DNA from: Burkholderia contaminans
Lineage (GTDB): Bacteria; Pseudomonadota; Gammaproteobacteria; Burkholderiales; Burkholderiaceae
DNA: 64,000 nt
Reading direction: 5' to 3'
Assembly: GCF_029633825.1 (NCBI RefSeq)
Contig: NZ_CP090640.1
Coordinates: 2,356,001-2,420,000 of the forward strand
Shown here piece after piece: positions 14,477-24,800 of this stretch; the stretch's first letter is position 1, and each line of letters starts with the position of its first letter. The notes beneath the pieces are model-generated. The model was not told the origin of the DNA, did not search any database, and saw only the letters and a program-made list of their open reading frames with translations. A program made the translations under genes and the position numbers.

Positions 14477-16153
14477 TCAGGCTCCGATCTTGTGGCGGGT
14501 GCGGGCGAGCAGGATCACGGGCACGAGCCCGGCCAGCACGATCGCGAGCGCGGCGACCGCGCCTTCCTCGTAGGTGCCGCGCGCGGCTTCCGCATACAGC
14601 CAGGTCGCGAGCGTGTCGAAGTTCAGCGGGCGCAGCAACAGCGTCGCCGGCAATTCCTTCATCGCGTCGACGAACACCAGCAGCGCGCTCGTCGTGAGCG
14701 CGGGCCGCAGCAGCGGCAGGTGCACGCGGCGCAGCGTGCCGCCGGCCGTTTCGCCGAGCGAGCGGGCCGCCTGTTCCAGCGACGGCGGAATGCGCGCGAG
14801 GCCGGCCTCGATGCTGCCGGCCGGGATCGCGAGAAAGCGCACGGTATAGGCGATCACGAGCGCGGCGGTCGAACCCATCAGCAGCAGCCCGTCGCGGCCG
14901 AGCGCCGCGCCGAACAGCCGGTCGGCCGCCGCGAACGGGATCAGCAGGCCGATCGCGAGCACGGTGCCGGGCACCGCATAGCCGAGGCTCGCGATTCTCG
15001 CGCATACGCGGGCCGGCCCCGCGCGAGCGCTGTCGCGTTGCGCGCGCGCGGCCCATGCGACGACGAGTCCGCACGCGAGCGTCGCGAGGGTGGCGGCGGT
15101 GGCGATCGTCAGCGTGTTCGCGAGCCCCGTCATCAGTTGTGCGGATACGCCGCCGACCAGATGCAGCCGCTTGGCCGTCTCGACCGCGAGGTACGCGGCC
15201 GGTGCGCCGAAGCCGAGCAGCACGGGCAGCCAGCCGAGCACGGCGGCGCCGAATGCGGCCGTGCCCGTCAGTCGGCGCGGCGCGATCGGCCGCATGCGCC
15301 GGCCATGCGCGTAGCGCTGGCGCCGCCGCCCGTAGCGTTCGAGCACGATCATGCCGACGACGATCGCGAGCATCGCGAGTGCGATTTGCGCGGCGCCCGC
15401 GAGATCGGAGCGCGTGATCCACGTCGTGTAGACGGACACGGTCAGCGTTTGCACGCCGAGGAATTCCGACGCGCCGATATCGTTCAGCGTTTCGAGCAGC
15501 GCGAGGCTCATGCCCACCGCGATCGCGGGCCGCGCGAGCGGCACGACGACGCGCCAGAACGTGGCGACGCGTCCCGCGCCGAGCGTGCGGGCGGCTTCGA
15601 GCAGGCTTGCGGACTGCGTGACGAACATCGCGCGCGTGCTCAGGTAAACATACGGATACAGCACGAAGCCGAGCACGAAGATCGCGCCGGGCAGCGAGCG
15701 CAGGTCGGGCAGGCGGAACTGGCGCGGGCTGTCGAAGCCGAGCAGCCAGCGGACCGCGCCCTGCACGGGGCCGATCGGGTGCAGCAGGTCGAGATAGGCG
15801 AACGCGACGATATAGGTGGGGACCGCGAGCGGCAGCAGCAGCGCCCACGTCAGCATCCGGCGCCCGGGAAAGTCGTACGCGGTGACGAGCCACGCGCAGC
15901 CCGTGCCGACGATCGACACGATCGCGCCGACGCCCGCGAGCAGCAGCAGCGTATTGACGAGCGCCTGCGGCAGCACGAATTCGGCGAGATGGCGCCAGTG
16001 CGCGAGATCGGCGTCGAACGCGGCGGCCACGAGCACCGCGAGCGGCGCCGCGACCGCCGCGGCGATCGCCAGCGCCGCGAGCAGCCACAGACTGCCCGCG
16101 CGCGGCAGCACGCGCGGCCGGCGCGCGCCGGCGAGGGTCGCGTCAGTTGTCAA
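14477..16153 (-). CDS. fbpB: Ferric iron ABC transporter permease (fused two-domain)
   Basis: A 558-residue membrane protein with about twelve hydrophobic segments arranged as two homologous permease halves, as usual for FbpB/SfuB. EAA-type loops are visible in each half (EAARTLGAGRVATFWRVVVP, then EQAARSLGETAGG). It starts with TTG at 16153, eleven bases inside the end of fbpA, which implies translational coupling. Together with FbpA (periplasmic binding protein) and FbpC (ATPase) it imports ferric iron across the inner membrane. Confidence 0.88.
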   Translation of the reverse strand: MTTDATLAGARRPRVLPRAGSLWLLAALAIAAAVAAPLAVLVAAAFDADLAHWRHLAEFVLPQALVNTLLLLAGVGAIVSIVGTGCAWLVTAYDFPGRRMLTWALLLPLAVPTYIVAFAYLDLLHPIGPVQGAVRWLLGFDSPRQFRLPDLRSLPGAIFVLGFVLYPYVYLSTRAMFVTQSASLLEAARTLGAGRVATFWRVVVPLARPAIAVGMSLALLETLNDIGASEFLGVQTLTVSVYTTWITRSDLAGAAQIALAMLAIVVGMIVLERYGRRRQRYAHGRRMRPIAPRRLTGTAAFGAAVLGWLPVLLGFGAPAAYLAVETAKRLHLVGGVSAQLMTGLANTLTIATAATLATLACGLVVAWAARAQRDSARAGPARVCARIASLGYAVPGTVLAIGLLIPFAAADRLFGAALGRDGLLLMGSTAALVIAYTVRFLAIPAGSIEAGLARIPPSLEQAARSLGETAGGTLRRVHLPLLRPALTTSALLVFVDAMKELPATLLLRPLNFDTLATWLYAEAARGTYEEGAVAALAIVLAGLVPVILLARTRHKIGA

Positions 16154-17186
16154 AACCGACCTTGTCGACCAGCTGGCTCGCCTGCTTGCGATGCTTCGCG
16201 ATGTCCGCCAGCGGCAGCGGGTCGATCGTCAGCATGCCGAAGCTGGCGATCACCGGGTCGAGCTTCACGTTCGCGCGCACCGGGTATTCGTAGTTCGCCT
16301 GCGCATACAGCGCCTGCGCTTCCGGCGACACGAGGTATTCGAGCAGTTTCACCGCGTTGGCCTTGTGCGGCGCGTGCTTCGCGACCGTCGCGCCGCTGAT
16401 GTTCACGTGCGTGCCGCCGCTCTTCGCGTTCGCGAACGTCGGCCGCACGACCTTGATCGCGTCGCCCCATTTGCGCGCGTCGCTGCCGGCCTCCGCGTTC
16501 TTCATGTGACCGACGTAGTACGCGTTCGCGAGGCCGACGTCGCAGATGCCGCCGAGGATGTCGCGCGCGACGTCGCGGTCGCCGCCCGTCGCCTTGCGCG
16601 CGAGGTTCGCCTTCACGCCGCGCAGCCACTTCTCGGTTGCCGCTTCGCCATCGTGCGCGATCATCGCCGCGACGAGCGCCGTGTTGTACGGGTGCTGGCC
16701 CGAGCGGATGCAGACCTTGCCCTTCCATTTCGGATCGGCGAGATCCTCGTAGCGGAACGCATCGACCTTCAGGTCCTTCTCGACGTACAGCACGCGGTCG
16801 CGCAGCGACAGCGCGTACCAGTCGCCGTTCGCGCCGCGCAGGTTCACGGGAATCGCGTCGTCGAGCGCCTTCGAGCGCACCGGCTGCGTGAGCCCGCCGT
16901 CGACGAGATCGAGCAGGTTGCCGACGTCGACCGTCATCAGCACGTCGGCCGGCGACTGCGCGCCTTCCGCCTTCACGCGCTCGAGCAGGCCGTCCTTCAC
17001 GAACACCGTGTTGACCTTGACGCCGCTCTGCTTCGTGAACGCGTCGATGAGCGGCTGGATCAGCTTCGGTTCGCGGGTGGTGTACAGGCTCACTTCCTCG
17101 GCCGCGTGGGCCAGCGGCGCGAATGCGGCGGCGGCAAGGGCGAGGGCGCCGGCAAGCGGCAGCAGGCGGGTGCGCGGATTCGACAT
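16143..17186 (-). CDS. fbpA: Periplasmic ferric iron-binding protein
   Basis: A 347-residue substrate-binding protein with a cleavable signal peptide (cleavage after LAHA near residue 28). Family hallmarks include the start of the mature protein, VSLYTTREPKLIQPL, and the tyrosine pair in GLANAYYVGHMKN, where FbpA/FutA proteins use adjacent tyrosines to coordinate Fe3+. It is the first gene of fbpABC. The Fur-box-like sequence about 110 bases upstream and the tyrosine ligands support iron rather than polyamine or phosphonate as substrate. Confidence 0.9.
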   Translation of the reverse strand: MSNPRTRLLPLAGALALAAAAFAPLAHAAEEVSLYTTREPKLIQPLIDAFTKQSGVKVNTVFVKDGLLERVKAEGAQSPADVLMTVDVGNLLDLVDGGLTQPVRSKALDDAIPVNLRGANGDWYALSLRDRVLYVEKDLKVDAFRYEDLADPKWKGKVCIRSGQHPYNTALVAAMIAHDGEAATEKWLRGVKANLARKATGGDRDVARDILGGICDVGLANAYYVGHMKNAEAGSDARKWGDAIKVVRPTFANAKSGGTHVNISGATVAKHAPHKANAVKLLEYLVSPEAQALYAQANYEYPVRANVKLDPVIASFGMLTIDPLPLADIAKHRKQASQLVDKVGFDN

Positions 17187-17291
17187 GAAGACTCCGGAAG
17201 GGGCAGGTGGACGATGGGAGCGTTCCGGGGCACGCCTGCCGCCCGAGCGACCCGGAACATTACAAAATGAAAGACTCGTGATTCTAGATCG

Positions 17292-17312
17292 AAATGGGAA
17301 TGATTATCAAAT
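17292..17312 (-). promoter_or_regulatory. Fur-box-like site upstream of fbpABC
   Basis: On the minus strand the sequence TTTGATAATCATTCCCATT contains GATAATCATT, the core of the Fur consensus GATAATGATAATCATTATC. It lies about 106-126 bases before the fbpA start, in an otherwise unusually AT-rich stretch. Confidence 0.65.
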
Positions 17313-17429
17313 GAAAGCTTGCGGCGGGCGGGAGGCGACGAAGGATGGGGACCGGCAAAGGCGCGTCGCAGCGGGCGCGCAAGCGCGTAGAATGCCCGCT
17401 TCGATGAATTTGACGGAGTCGCCCCGACC

Positions 17430-17591
17430 ATGAACGATCAGCGCAAGAAGAACCCTGTCCGCAACGTGAGCATCCTGATCGTCGTGGCCGTGCTGCTCGT
17501 GATCGGGACGATCCTGTACAACGCGATTTCGCAGAAGCACGCGTACGACGAGGCCCATCCGGCCGAGGCCGCGAGCGCGGCGTCGCACTGA
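17430..17591 (+). CDS. 53-residue single-pass membrane microprotein
   Basis: A short open frame encoding a basic N-terminus (MNDQRKKNPVRN), one strongly hydrophobic helix (about residues 13-31, SILIVVAVLLVIGTILYNA), and an acidic/Ala-rich tail (KHAYDEAHPAEAASAASH). A GGAG ribosome-binding site lies at 17415-17418. Composition and topology are clearly protein-like. It diverges from fbpA, with the Fur-like site between them, so it could be iron-controlled, but that is inference. No family is recognised; size suggests an accessory subunit or a small regulator of a membrane complex. Confidence 0.62.
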   Translation: MNDQRKKNPVRNVSILIVVAVLLVIGTILYNAISQKHAYDEAHPAEAASAASH

Positions 17592-17738
17592 CGTGCCGAT
17601 GCGCGGCCCGGCGGGCCGCGCACGCAGCGGGCATGCGAAGGGGATGAATTCCCGGCGGTTGGCGCGCTGGATGCCGCGCTGAGCCGGGAGAGAAGCGGGC
17701 GCCGGAACCGGCGCGCCGCGTATGCAGTCAGTCGTGCG

Positions 17739-19106
17739 TCAACGTGACGCAGGCGCGAACTTCGGGCGGATCCGTGCGTAGAACACGGCCGCGAGCAGCG
17801 CGAGCCAGGCCGCGCCGACATACAGCGCGACGCGCGTGTCCTCGAACCAGCCGAGCATCACGATCACGAAGCCCATGAACGCGATCGTCAGCGCCGGCGC
17901 GACCGGCCACAACGGCACCTTGAACTTCAGCGCCGCGACTTCGGCGCTCGACAGCCGGCGGCGCATCGCGACCTGCGACAGCAGGATCATCAGCCACACC
18001 CACACGGTGGCGAACGTCGCGATCGCCGCGACCATCAGGAACACGTCCTTCGGCATCAGGTAGTTGAGCAGCACGCCGACGAGCAGCGCGACCGCCATCA
18101 CGAGCACCGTGACCCACGGCACACCGTGCCGCGACGTCGTCATCAGCACGGCCGGCGCCTGGCCTTGGCGCGCCATCCCGAACATCATCCGGCCCGCGCC
18201 GAAGATGTCGCTGTTGATCGCGGAGATCGCCGCGCTGATCACGACCAGGTTGAGGATCGTTGCCGCCGACTTCACGCCGAGCGCCGAGAAGATCTGCACG
18301 AACGGGCTGCCGTCGTTGCCGACACCCGTCCACGGGCTGATCGACATCAGCACGACCATCGTCAGCACGTAGAACAGCAGGATGCGCGCGGGCACCGCAT
18401 TGATCGCGCGCGGAATCACGCGCTCCGGATCCTTCGCCTCGCCGGCGCTCATGCCGATCACCTCGATCCCGCCGTACGCGAAGATCACGACCGACAGCGA
18501 TGCGATCAGCCCGCCGACGCCGTTCGGCAGGAAGCCGCCATGGTTCCACAGGTTCGCGAACGTCGGCACGTCGGCCGAGTGGCCGAAGTGCATGCCGGTC
18601 AGCAGGATCGCGACGCCGCCGCCGATCATCGCAATGATCGCGCCGACCTTGATGATCGACAGCCAGAACTCGAGCTCGCCGAACACCTTCACGTGGCACA
18701 GGTTCAGCCCGCAGATGATCGCGACCACGCCGAGCACCCAGATCCATTGCGGGACATCCGGAAACCAGAAACCCATGTAGATGCCGAACGCGGTGATGTC
18801 GGCGATCGCGACGATCACCATTTCGAGCGTGTAGGTCCAGCCGGTGACGAATCCGGCGAACGGGCCGAGGTTCTCGGTCGCATAGTGGCCGAACGAGCCT
18901 GCGACGGGGTCGCGCACGGCCATCTCGCCGAGCGCGCGCATCACCATGTAGACGGCCGCGCCGCCCAGGATGTACGCCAGGATCACGGCCGGGCCCGCGA
19001 GCTGGATCGCGGACGCCGAACCGTAGAACAGGCCCGTGCCGATCGCCGACCCCAGCGCGAGGAAGCGTATGTGCCGCGCGCTCAGGTGGCGCTGCAAGTT
19101 TTTCAT
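17739..19106 (-). CDS. ProY/HutT-type amino acid permease (APC family)
   Basis: A 455-residue inner-membrane transporter with about twelve hydrophobic segments. The sequence closely follows the ProY/HutT subgroup: [61 protein letters not shown] and [16 protein letters not shown] are all family landmarks. The ATG at 19106 has a GGAG site eight bases upstream; a longer upstream frame is not supported. Pseudomonas members of this subgroup are histidine transporters within the hut regulon, and a HutC-like operator lies 59 bases upstream here, so histidine is the likely substrate; proline is the alternative. Confidence 0.85.
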   Translation of the reverse strand: MKNLQRHLSARHIRFLALGSAIGTGLFYGSASAIQLAGPAVILAYILGGAAVYMVMRALGEMAVRDPVAGSFGHYATENLGPFAGFVTGWTYTLEMVIVAIADITAFGIYMGFWFPDVPQWIWVLGVVAIICGLNLCHVKVFGELEFWLSIIKVGAIIAMIGGGVAILLTGMHFGHSADVPTFANLWNHGGFLPNGVGGLIASLSVVIFAYGGIEVIGMSAGEAKDPERVIPRAINAVPARILLFYVLTMVVLMSISPWTGVGNDGSPFVQIFSALGVKSAATILNLVVISAAISAINSDIFGAGRMMFGMARQGQAPAVLMTTSRHGVPWVTVLVMAVALLVGVLLNYLMPKDVFLMVAAIATFATVWVWLMILLSQVAMRRRLSSAEVAALKFKVPLWPVAPALTIAFMGFVIVMLGWFEDTRVALYVGAAWLALLAAVFYARIRPKFAPASR

Positions 19107-19164
19107 CGTGTCTCCGATATCGTTATGCGACGGACCGCGCGAGCGGGGCCGATCCGATTGACTC

Positions 19165-19182
19165 AAGTTGTCTATACAACTT
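19165..19182. promoter_or_regulatory. HutC/GntR-like operator upstream of the ProY/HutT permease
   Basis: AAGTTGT-CTAT-ACAACTT is a perfect seven-base inverted repeat. Its first 15 bases differ at only one position from 60011-60025, upstream of the NCS1 permease. The core TTGTNTATACAA matches sites bound by GntR-family HutC regulators of histidine use. Confidence 0.7.
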
Positions 19183-19396
19183 AAATGTGAACGAATGATA
19201 ACAAGCCGGGCCGGGTGACCGGAATCGGGTATTCCCTGACTGGCGCGACGGGCACAACAGGGGGCTGGGCGGTCGCGCTTCGAGGGCGCAGGCCGCATGG
19301 AACGGGCAGGTCATGCTTCGGGGATCGTTGAATCGGGGAGCGCCGGGGCCGATCCGCGGCACGCGCGGGCCGGCCACCGGCGGGGTAGAGCCGCGC

Positions 19397-21688
19397 TCAG
19401 GCGGGCAGGCGGATCACGCTCGCATCCTTGCGGATCAGCAGCGACGAAGCCAGCATCTGCTTGCACTGGTGCGCGAGTACCTTCAGGTCGTGCGTGAGCT
19501 CGGCACCCACCGCATCGGATTTCTCCGCGGACACGACCATCGCGTCGAGGTCGCGCGTGATCTGCTTCGACGCGTCGAGCTGGTCGGCGGGCGGCGGCTC
19601 GCCTGCTTCGGCCTTCTCGAGATTGTCGAGCACAGCGGCGAGGCCGCGATGCAGCGCGTCGTCGTGGAGGATGCTGCCGTCGGCCGCGCAGGCCGCACGG
19701 ATCAGCGGCGCGGCGGCCGTGATCTGCGCGCCGAGCACGTGCGTCTGCACGAGCAGGTCGTTCAGTTCGGGCACGAAGCGCTGGTGCGCCTTCGGCTCGA
19801 TCATCATCCGCTGGAACGCTTGCCCGAGATTCGCGAACGCGATGTGTACGTCCTTGCGCGCGAGGCGGTAGCGGTAGTCGTCGTCGAGGGCCGTGGCCGG
19901 GGTTTCGATGGCCGCGGCGACGACCGGCACGACGGCCGCGCCGTCGGCGGCCGGCACCGGCGGCGGCGACATGCCGCGCCCGGCGCGCCACACCGCCTCG
20001 AAATACTTGCGGGTGGCGGTGAGCATGTCGGCGACCTGCTTGCCCATCAGCCGGTATTCCCAGTACGGGAACAGCCGGCTCGCGGCGATCGCGATCATGC
20101 AGCCGACCACCGTGTCGATCGCGCGCTCGCCGATGATCCGCATGCTGCCCGGCGCGAGCAGGTGGAACATCAGCAGCACGTACGACGACGTGAACACGAC
20201 GCTCGCCGCGTAGTTGAACAGCAGCAGGCTGTAGCTCATCACCATCGACCCGAACATGATCGCGATCAGCAGGTGCGTATCCTTGACCGTGTAGATCAGC
20301 GCGACGCTCGCCGCGCAGCCGATCAGCGTCCCGACGATACGCGCCGCGTTGCGCTGCTTGGTGAGCGAGTAGCCGGGCTTCAGGATGATGATGGTGGTCA
20401 TCACGATCCAGTACGCGTTCGTGAGCGGCAGCAGCCGGCCGAGCCAGAACCCGACCGCCACCGCGATCGTCACGCGCAGCGCGTGGCGGAAGCTCGGCGA
20501 GCGCATGTTCAGGTTCGAGAAGATCAGGAGCGGCGACATCCGGCGGCGCTGCAGGAAGCGCGTGAGCGCCTTGTCGATCTTCAGTTCGGTTTGCTGCGGA
20601 TCGGCGTGGCCCGACAGGTTGCGGCGCATCCGGTCGATCAGGCGCGTCGCGCTCCAGATGCGCCGGAACGTGGCCAGCACGGCCGCGTACGCTTCCGCGT
20701 TGGTGGCCGGGAAGTTCTTCTTGCGCATCAGCTCGATCTCGTACTCGATCGCGCGCAGCTCGGCCTTCACGCTGATCCGCGAATGCGGTGCGCGGTTCTC
20801 GAGCACCGCGAGGCCGATCTCCTCGAGATCGGCGGCCGCCTTGCGGATCAGGTCGCGGTAGAAAATGATCAGATCGGAGCCGCCGAACGTATTGCGCACC
20901 AGCGGGTAGTCGGTATGGGCGCCGACGAACAGCTCGTGCAGGTCGACGCTGTTGATGAACAGGTTGTACATCGTCGTGCGGCCGGGGTCGAGCTTGCCGC
21001 GCCGCAGCTTCGGCAGGTTGCGCAGCACGATGTCGCGCGCGGTTTCCTGCGTTTCGACCGCGGTGATCTGCTTGGCGACGAGATTGCGGTAGCACTCGTC
21101 GAGATCGGCATCGAGATCGTAGAACTGCGCGCGCGCGAGCAGGTAGTCGGCGCACGCGAACAGGCTCTCGGCAAGCGCCTGCTGCTCGATCCGGCGCGCC
21201 TGCCATTGCGACACGAGCGTGGCCCAGTACGTGTACCAGAGGCCGCCCGCGAGGATCCAGCCGGCGTTGATGAACGCCTGCAGCGGCGTAAACTTCTCCT
21301 CGAGCGTCATCACCATCATGAACAGCGTCGCGAAGCTGATCTGCGGCCAGCGGTTGCCGTAGACGACGATCAGCGACAGCACGAAGGTGAGCGGCACGAT
21401 GGTGAGCCACAGCACGAAGATGTTCGGCGTCGCGAGGCCGGTGGCGAGCGCTGCCAGAAAACCGATCACGCTGCACGCGAGCATTTCGTTGTGCTTGTAC
21501 TTGAGCGGGCCCGGCATGTCGACGACGCAGGCACCGAGCGCGCCCGTCGAGATCGTGAAGCCGAGCTCCCGGTTGTGAAACACGATCAGGCACAGCACGG
21601 CCGGCAGCGAAACGCCGACCGCGATCCGCAGGCCGCCGAAAAAGTACTGGCTGTAGAAAAACTTTCTGATTTCGACCGAATAGCGCAT
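19397..21688 (-). CDS. FUSC-family (YccS/AaeB-like) inner-membrane protein
   Basis: A 763-residue protein with two blocks of about six hydrophobic segments (residues about 20-165 and 395-530), each followed by a large soluble region, the duplicated layout of fusaric-acid-resistance-type/YccS proteins. The central soluble part is Arg/Glu-rich and helical. The ATG at 21688 gives the usual N-terminus (MRYSVEIRKFFYSQYFFGGLR); an upstream in-frame extension to 21808 lacks membrane features. Such proteins are thought to act in efflux of aromatic acids or in envelope integrity; no membrane-fusion partner is adjacent, so substrate and role are unknown. Confidence 0.78.
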   Translation of the reverse strand: MRYSVEIRKFFYSQYFFGGLRIAVGVSLPAVLCLIVFHNRELGFTISTGALGACVVDMPGPLKYKHNEMLACSVIGFLAALATGLATPNIFVLWLTIVPLTFVLSLIVVYGNRWPQISFATLFMMVMTLEEKFTPLQAFINAGWILAGGLWYTYWATLVSQWQARRIEQQALAESLFACADYLLARAQFYDLDADLDECYRNLVAKQITAVETQETARDIVLRNLPKLRRGKLDPGRTTMYNLFINSVDLHELFVGAHTDYPLVRNTFGGSDLIIFYRDLIRKAAADLEEIGLAVLENRAPHSRISVKAELRAIEYEIELMRKKNFPATNAEAYAAVLATFRRIWSATRLIDRMRRNLSGHADPQQTELKIDKALTRFLQRRRMSPLLIFSNLNMRSPSFRHALRVTIAVAVGFWLGRLLPLTNAYWIVMTTIIILKPGYSLTKQRNAARIVGTLIGCAASVALIYTVKDTHLLIAIMFGSMVMSYSLLLFNYAASVVFTSSYVLLMFHLLAPGSMRIIGERAIDTVVGCMIAIAASRLFPYWEYRLMGKQVADMLTATRKYFEAVWRAGRGMSPPPVPAADGAAVVPVVAAAIETPATALDDDYRYRLARKDVHIAFANLGQAFQRMMIEPKAHQRFVPELNDLLVQTHVLGAQITAAAPLIRAACAADGSILHDDALHRGLAAVLDNLEKAEAGEPPPADQLDASKQITRDLDAMVVSAEKSDAVGAELTHDLKVLAHQCKQMLASSLLIRKDASVIRLPA

Positions 21689-21870
21689 CGATGGGCTGAA
21701 TGGCAGACGAAGACGCCCGGGGGCGGCATCTTGACTGGCGACGAGTCTATCGTATTTCGCGATCCGTAAAACCTGGCTATCCGGACGAGGTCCGCGACGG
21801 CGGCCCATTTGCTATCCTTGGTGATCCTGTTCGCCCGGCCCGGCCGGCGCGAGGTTCCGACGCCCGCTTC

Positions 21871-24800
21871 ATGCTCCATCTCTTCTATTCGAACCGTCAC
21901 GAAACGCTGGCCGATGCGCTGCTCGAGGATCTGGCCGCGTTCCCGGCCCGCAATGGCCCGTGGGCGCCGCAACAGGTCATCGTGCCGAGTGCGGCGCTGC
22001 GCCGCCGTCTCGAGCTCGACATCGCCGCGCGCAACGGCGTGTGTGCGAACGTCGAGTTCACCTATCTCGCGCAATGGCTGTGGGCGCAGATCGGCCACGT
22101 GATGGAGGTCCCCAAGCGTTCGCCGTTCGCACCCGACCGCCTCGTGTGGCGCTGCTACCGGCTGTTTGCACAGGCGAACGACGGGGCGCCGTGGCTCGCA
22201 TCGCCGCGGCTGGCCGCCTACCTGTCCGCGTCCGACGATGCGATGCGCTACGAGCTGGCACACCGCGTGGCGGCCGTGCTCGATCATTACCTGACCTATC
22301 GCCCCGAATGGCTGGCCGCATGGCAGGCCGGCGAGTCCGTGCTCGCGGGCGACGGCGCGCCGCGCGGGGTCAGCGACGCCGCGCGCGACGACGAGCGCTG
22401 GCAGGCCGCGCTGTGGCGCGCGCTGCTCGCGGAGCTGAGCGACAGCGGCACGCCGCCGGCGCACCGTTTCCTCGTCGAGGCGCGCCATCTCGATCCCGAA
22501 ACCATCGCGCGTGCGGATTGGCCGGAATCGGTCAGCGTGTTCGCGCTGCCGACGATGCCGCCGCTGCACGTCGCGTTGCTGCGCGAGCTGTCGCGCTGGA
22601 TCGACGTGCGCGTCTATGCGCTGAACCCGTGCCGCGAATTCTGGTTCGACATCGTGACCGCCGCGCATGCCGAGGCGCTCGATGCGGCCGGGCGGCTCGA
22701 CTACCAGGAAGTCGGCCATCCGCTGCTCGCCGAATGGGGCAGGCAGACCCAGGCGCAGCTGCACATGCTGCACGAACTGACCGAAAGCGCCGCGTCGGGC
22801 GACGCGTCGCGTTTCGTCGAGAATCCCGCGCCGACGTGGCTCGCGCGCGTGCAGAACGCGATCCTCGAACTGCGGCCGGAGGCGGAAACCGGCGACACGC
22901 CGGCCGAGCGCGGGATCGAAGTGCACGTGTGCCACAGCCTCGCGCGCCAGCTCGAGGTGCTGCACGACCGGCTGCTCGCATGGTTCGATGCCGACGCGAG
23001 CCTGCAGCCGTCCGACGTGCTCGTCGCCGTGGCCGATCTCGCCGCGGCCGGGCCGCTGATCGACGCGGTGTTCGGCACGGCCGGCGCCGGCGGCTCGCGT
23101 GTGCCTTACCGGATCACCGGCCTGCCGCCGTCGCAGGCGAACCCGGTCGCGCGCGTGCTGCTCGACTGGCTCGCGTTGCCGGAGCGGCAGGTCGGCGCGC
23201 CGGAACTGGTCGAATGGTTGCGCGTCGACGCGGTGGCGGCGCGCTACGGCATCGATGCGGCGGCGCTGGAGACGGTGCAGACCGGCTCGCGGCCGCCGGC
23301 GCGCGGCGCGGGCTGTCGCCGCGCGCGAGCGACGACGCGGCGGTGCCGTCGCCGCGCCATACGTTCTCCGATGCGCTCGCGCGGCTCTTTCTCGGTTACG
23401 CGATGCCGGAGGGCGCGGCGCCGGTCGGCGCGTGGCTGCCGATCGAGGCGGCCACCGGCAGCGAGGCCGAACTGCTCGGCCGGCTCGCGCGCTTCACCGA
23501 CGATCTCGACGGCTTCGCGCGGCGGCTGGCCGAATCGCATACGCCGCAAGGCTGGAGCGAACTGTTCGCCGATACGCTCGCACGTTTCTTCGATTCGGGC
23601 GCTGCGTACGCGGACGCGCTCGCGGGCGTGCGCGACGCGCTCGACGCGATGCTGGCCGCGATGACGGAGGGCGCGCCCGATGAAGCGTTGCCGGCGGCCG
23701 TCGTCCGGGCGGGGTTGGCCGCCGCGCTCGACGACCCGGCGCGCGGCGGCGTGCCGTGGGGCGGTGTCACGTTCTCGTCGCTGACGAGCCTGCGCGGCCT
23801 GCCGTATCGCGTCGTCTGCCTGCTCGGGATGGACGATGGCGTGCTGCCGAGCCTCGCGCGCGCGGACGAATTCGATCTGATGGCCGTATTGCCGAAGCTC
23901 GGCGACCGCCAGCGCCGCGACGACGAGCGCAACCTCTTTCTCGACCTGCTGCTCGCCGCGCGCGACCGGTTGATGATCGCCTACACGGGCCGCAGCATTC
24001 GCGACAACGCGCCGTTGCCGCCCGCGGCACTCGTCGACGAGCTGCTCGACCATCTCGCGCTCGTCACGGCAGGGCCCGACGCGGCGCCGGACGCGGTCGA
24101 TGCCGCGCGGCGCGCATTCGTCGTCGAGCATCCGCTGCAACCGTTCGCGGCCGCGTATTTCCAGCCCGGCAGCGAACTCGTTTCCTTCGACGCCGAGCGT
24201 GCGACGCTCGCGTCGCTGCTGGCCGCCGAGGCGTCGCGCGACGGGCCGCGCGAGCTGCCGTTCTTCGCGCAGCCGCTGCCGGCCGAACCGGTCGAGCCGG
24301 TCGCATTCAGCGAATTCGAACGCTTCTGGCGCCATCCCGCACGTGCGCTGCTGCGCGCGCGGCTCGGCATCGTGCTCGCCGACGCGCAGGCCGAGCTGCT
24401 CGACACCGAGCCGTTCGCGCTCGACTTCGCCGGCAGCGATGCGCTCGCCGAGCGCGTGCTGCCGTTACTGATCGAGTCGGACGAGGGCGGCGTGCACGAT
24501 CACGCGCTACGCATTGCGGACGCGAGCCCCGAACTGCCGGGCGGTGCGACAGGCGCCGTATGGCGCGACCAGGCGCTCGGTTCGATGACGCAGCTGGCGT
24601 CGAACGTGCGCCGCGCGCTGGCCGACGGCATGGAGCGGCGGCCGTTCACGCTCACCGTCGTGCCGGCCTGGCCGGACACTGAACAAGCGCTGTTCGGCGC
24701 CGACGACGCGCGGTTGTCGGCCGACGCGGTGAGCGCGCCGCTCGACCTGCACGGCACGCTGAACCGGCTTACGCCGGCCGGGCAGATCATCTATCGCTAT

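Noticed and set aside
14474..16399. 641-residue plus-strand frame opposite fbpB
   Set aside because: Shadow of the two-domain permease; no membrane or signal features of its own.
19313..21769. 818-residue plus-strand open frame opposite the FUSC gene
   Set aside because: Arg/Glu/His-rich shadow; the minus strand encodes clear membrane segments.
23270..23300. Programmed frameshift in recC
   Set aside because: No slippery heptamer, strong downstream structure or upstream ribosome-binding-like stimulator is visible at the shift; a mutation or sequence error is simpler.
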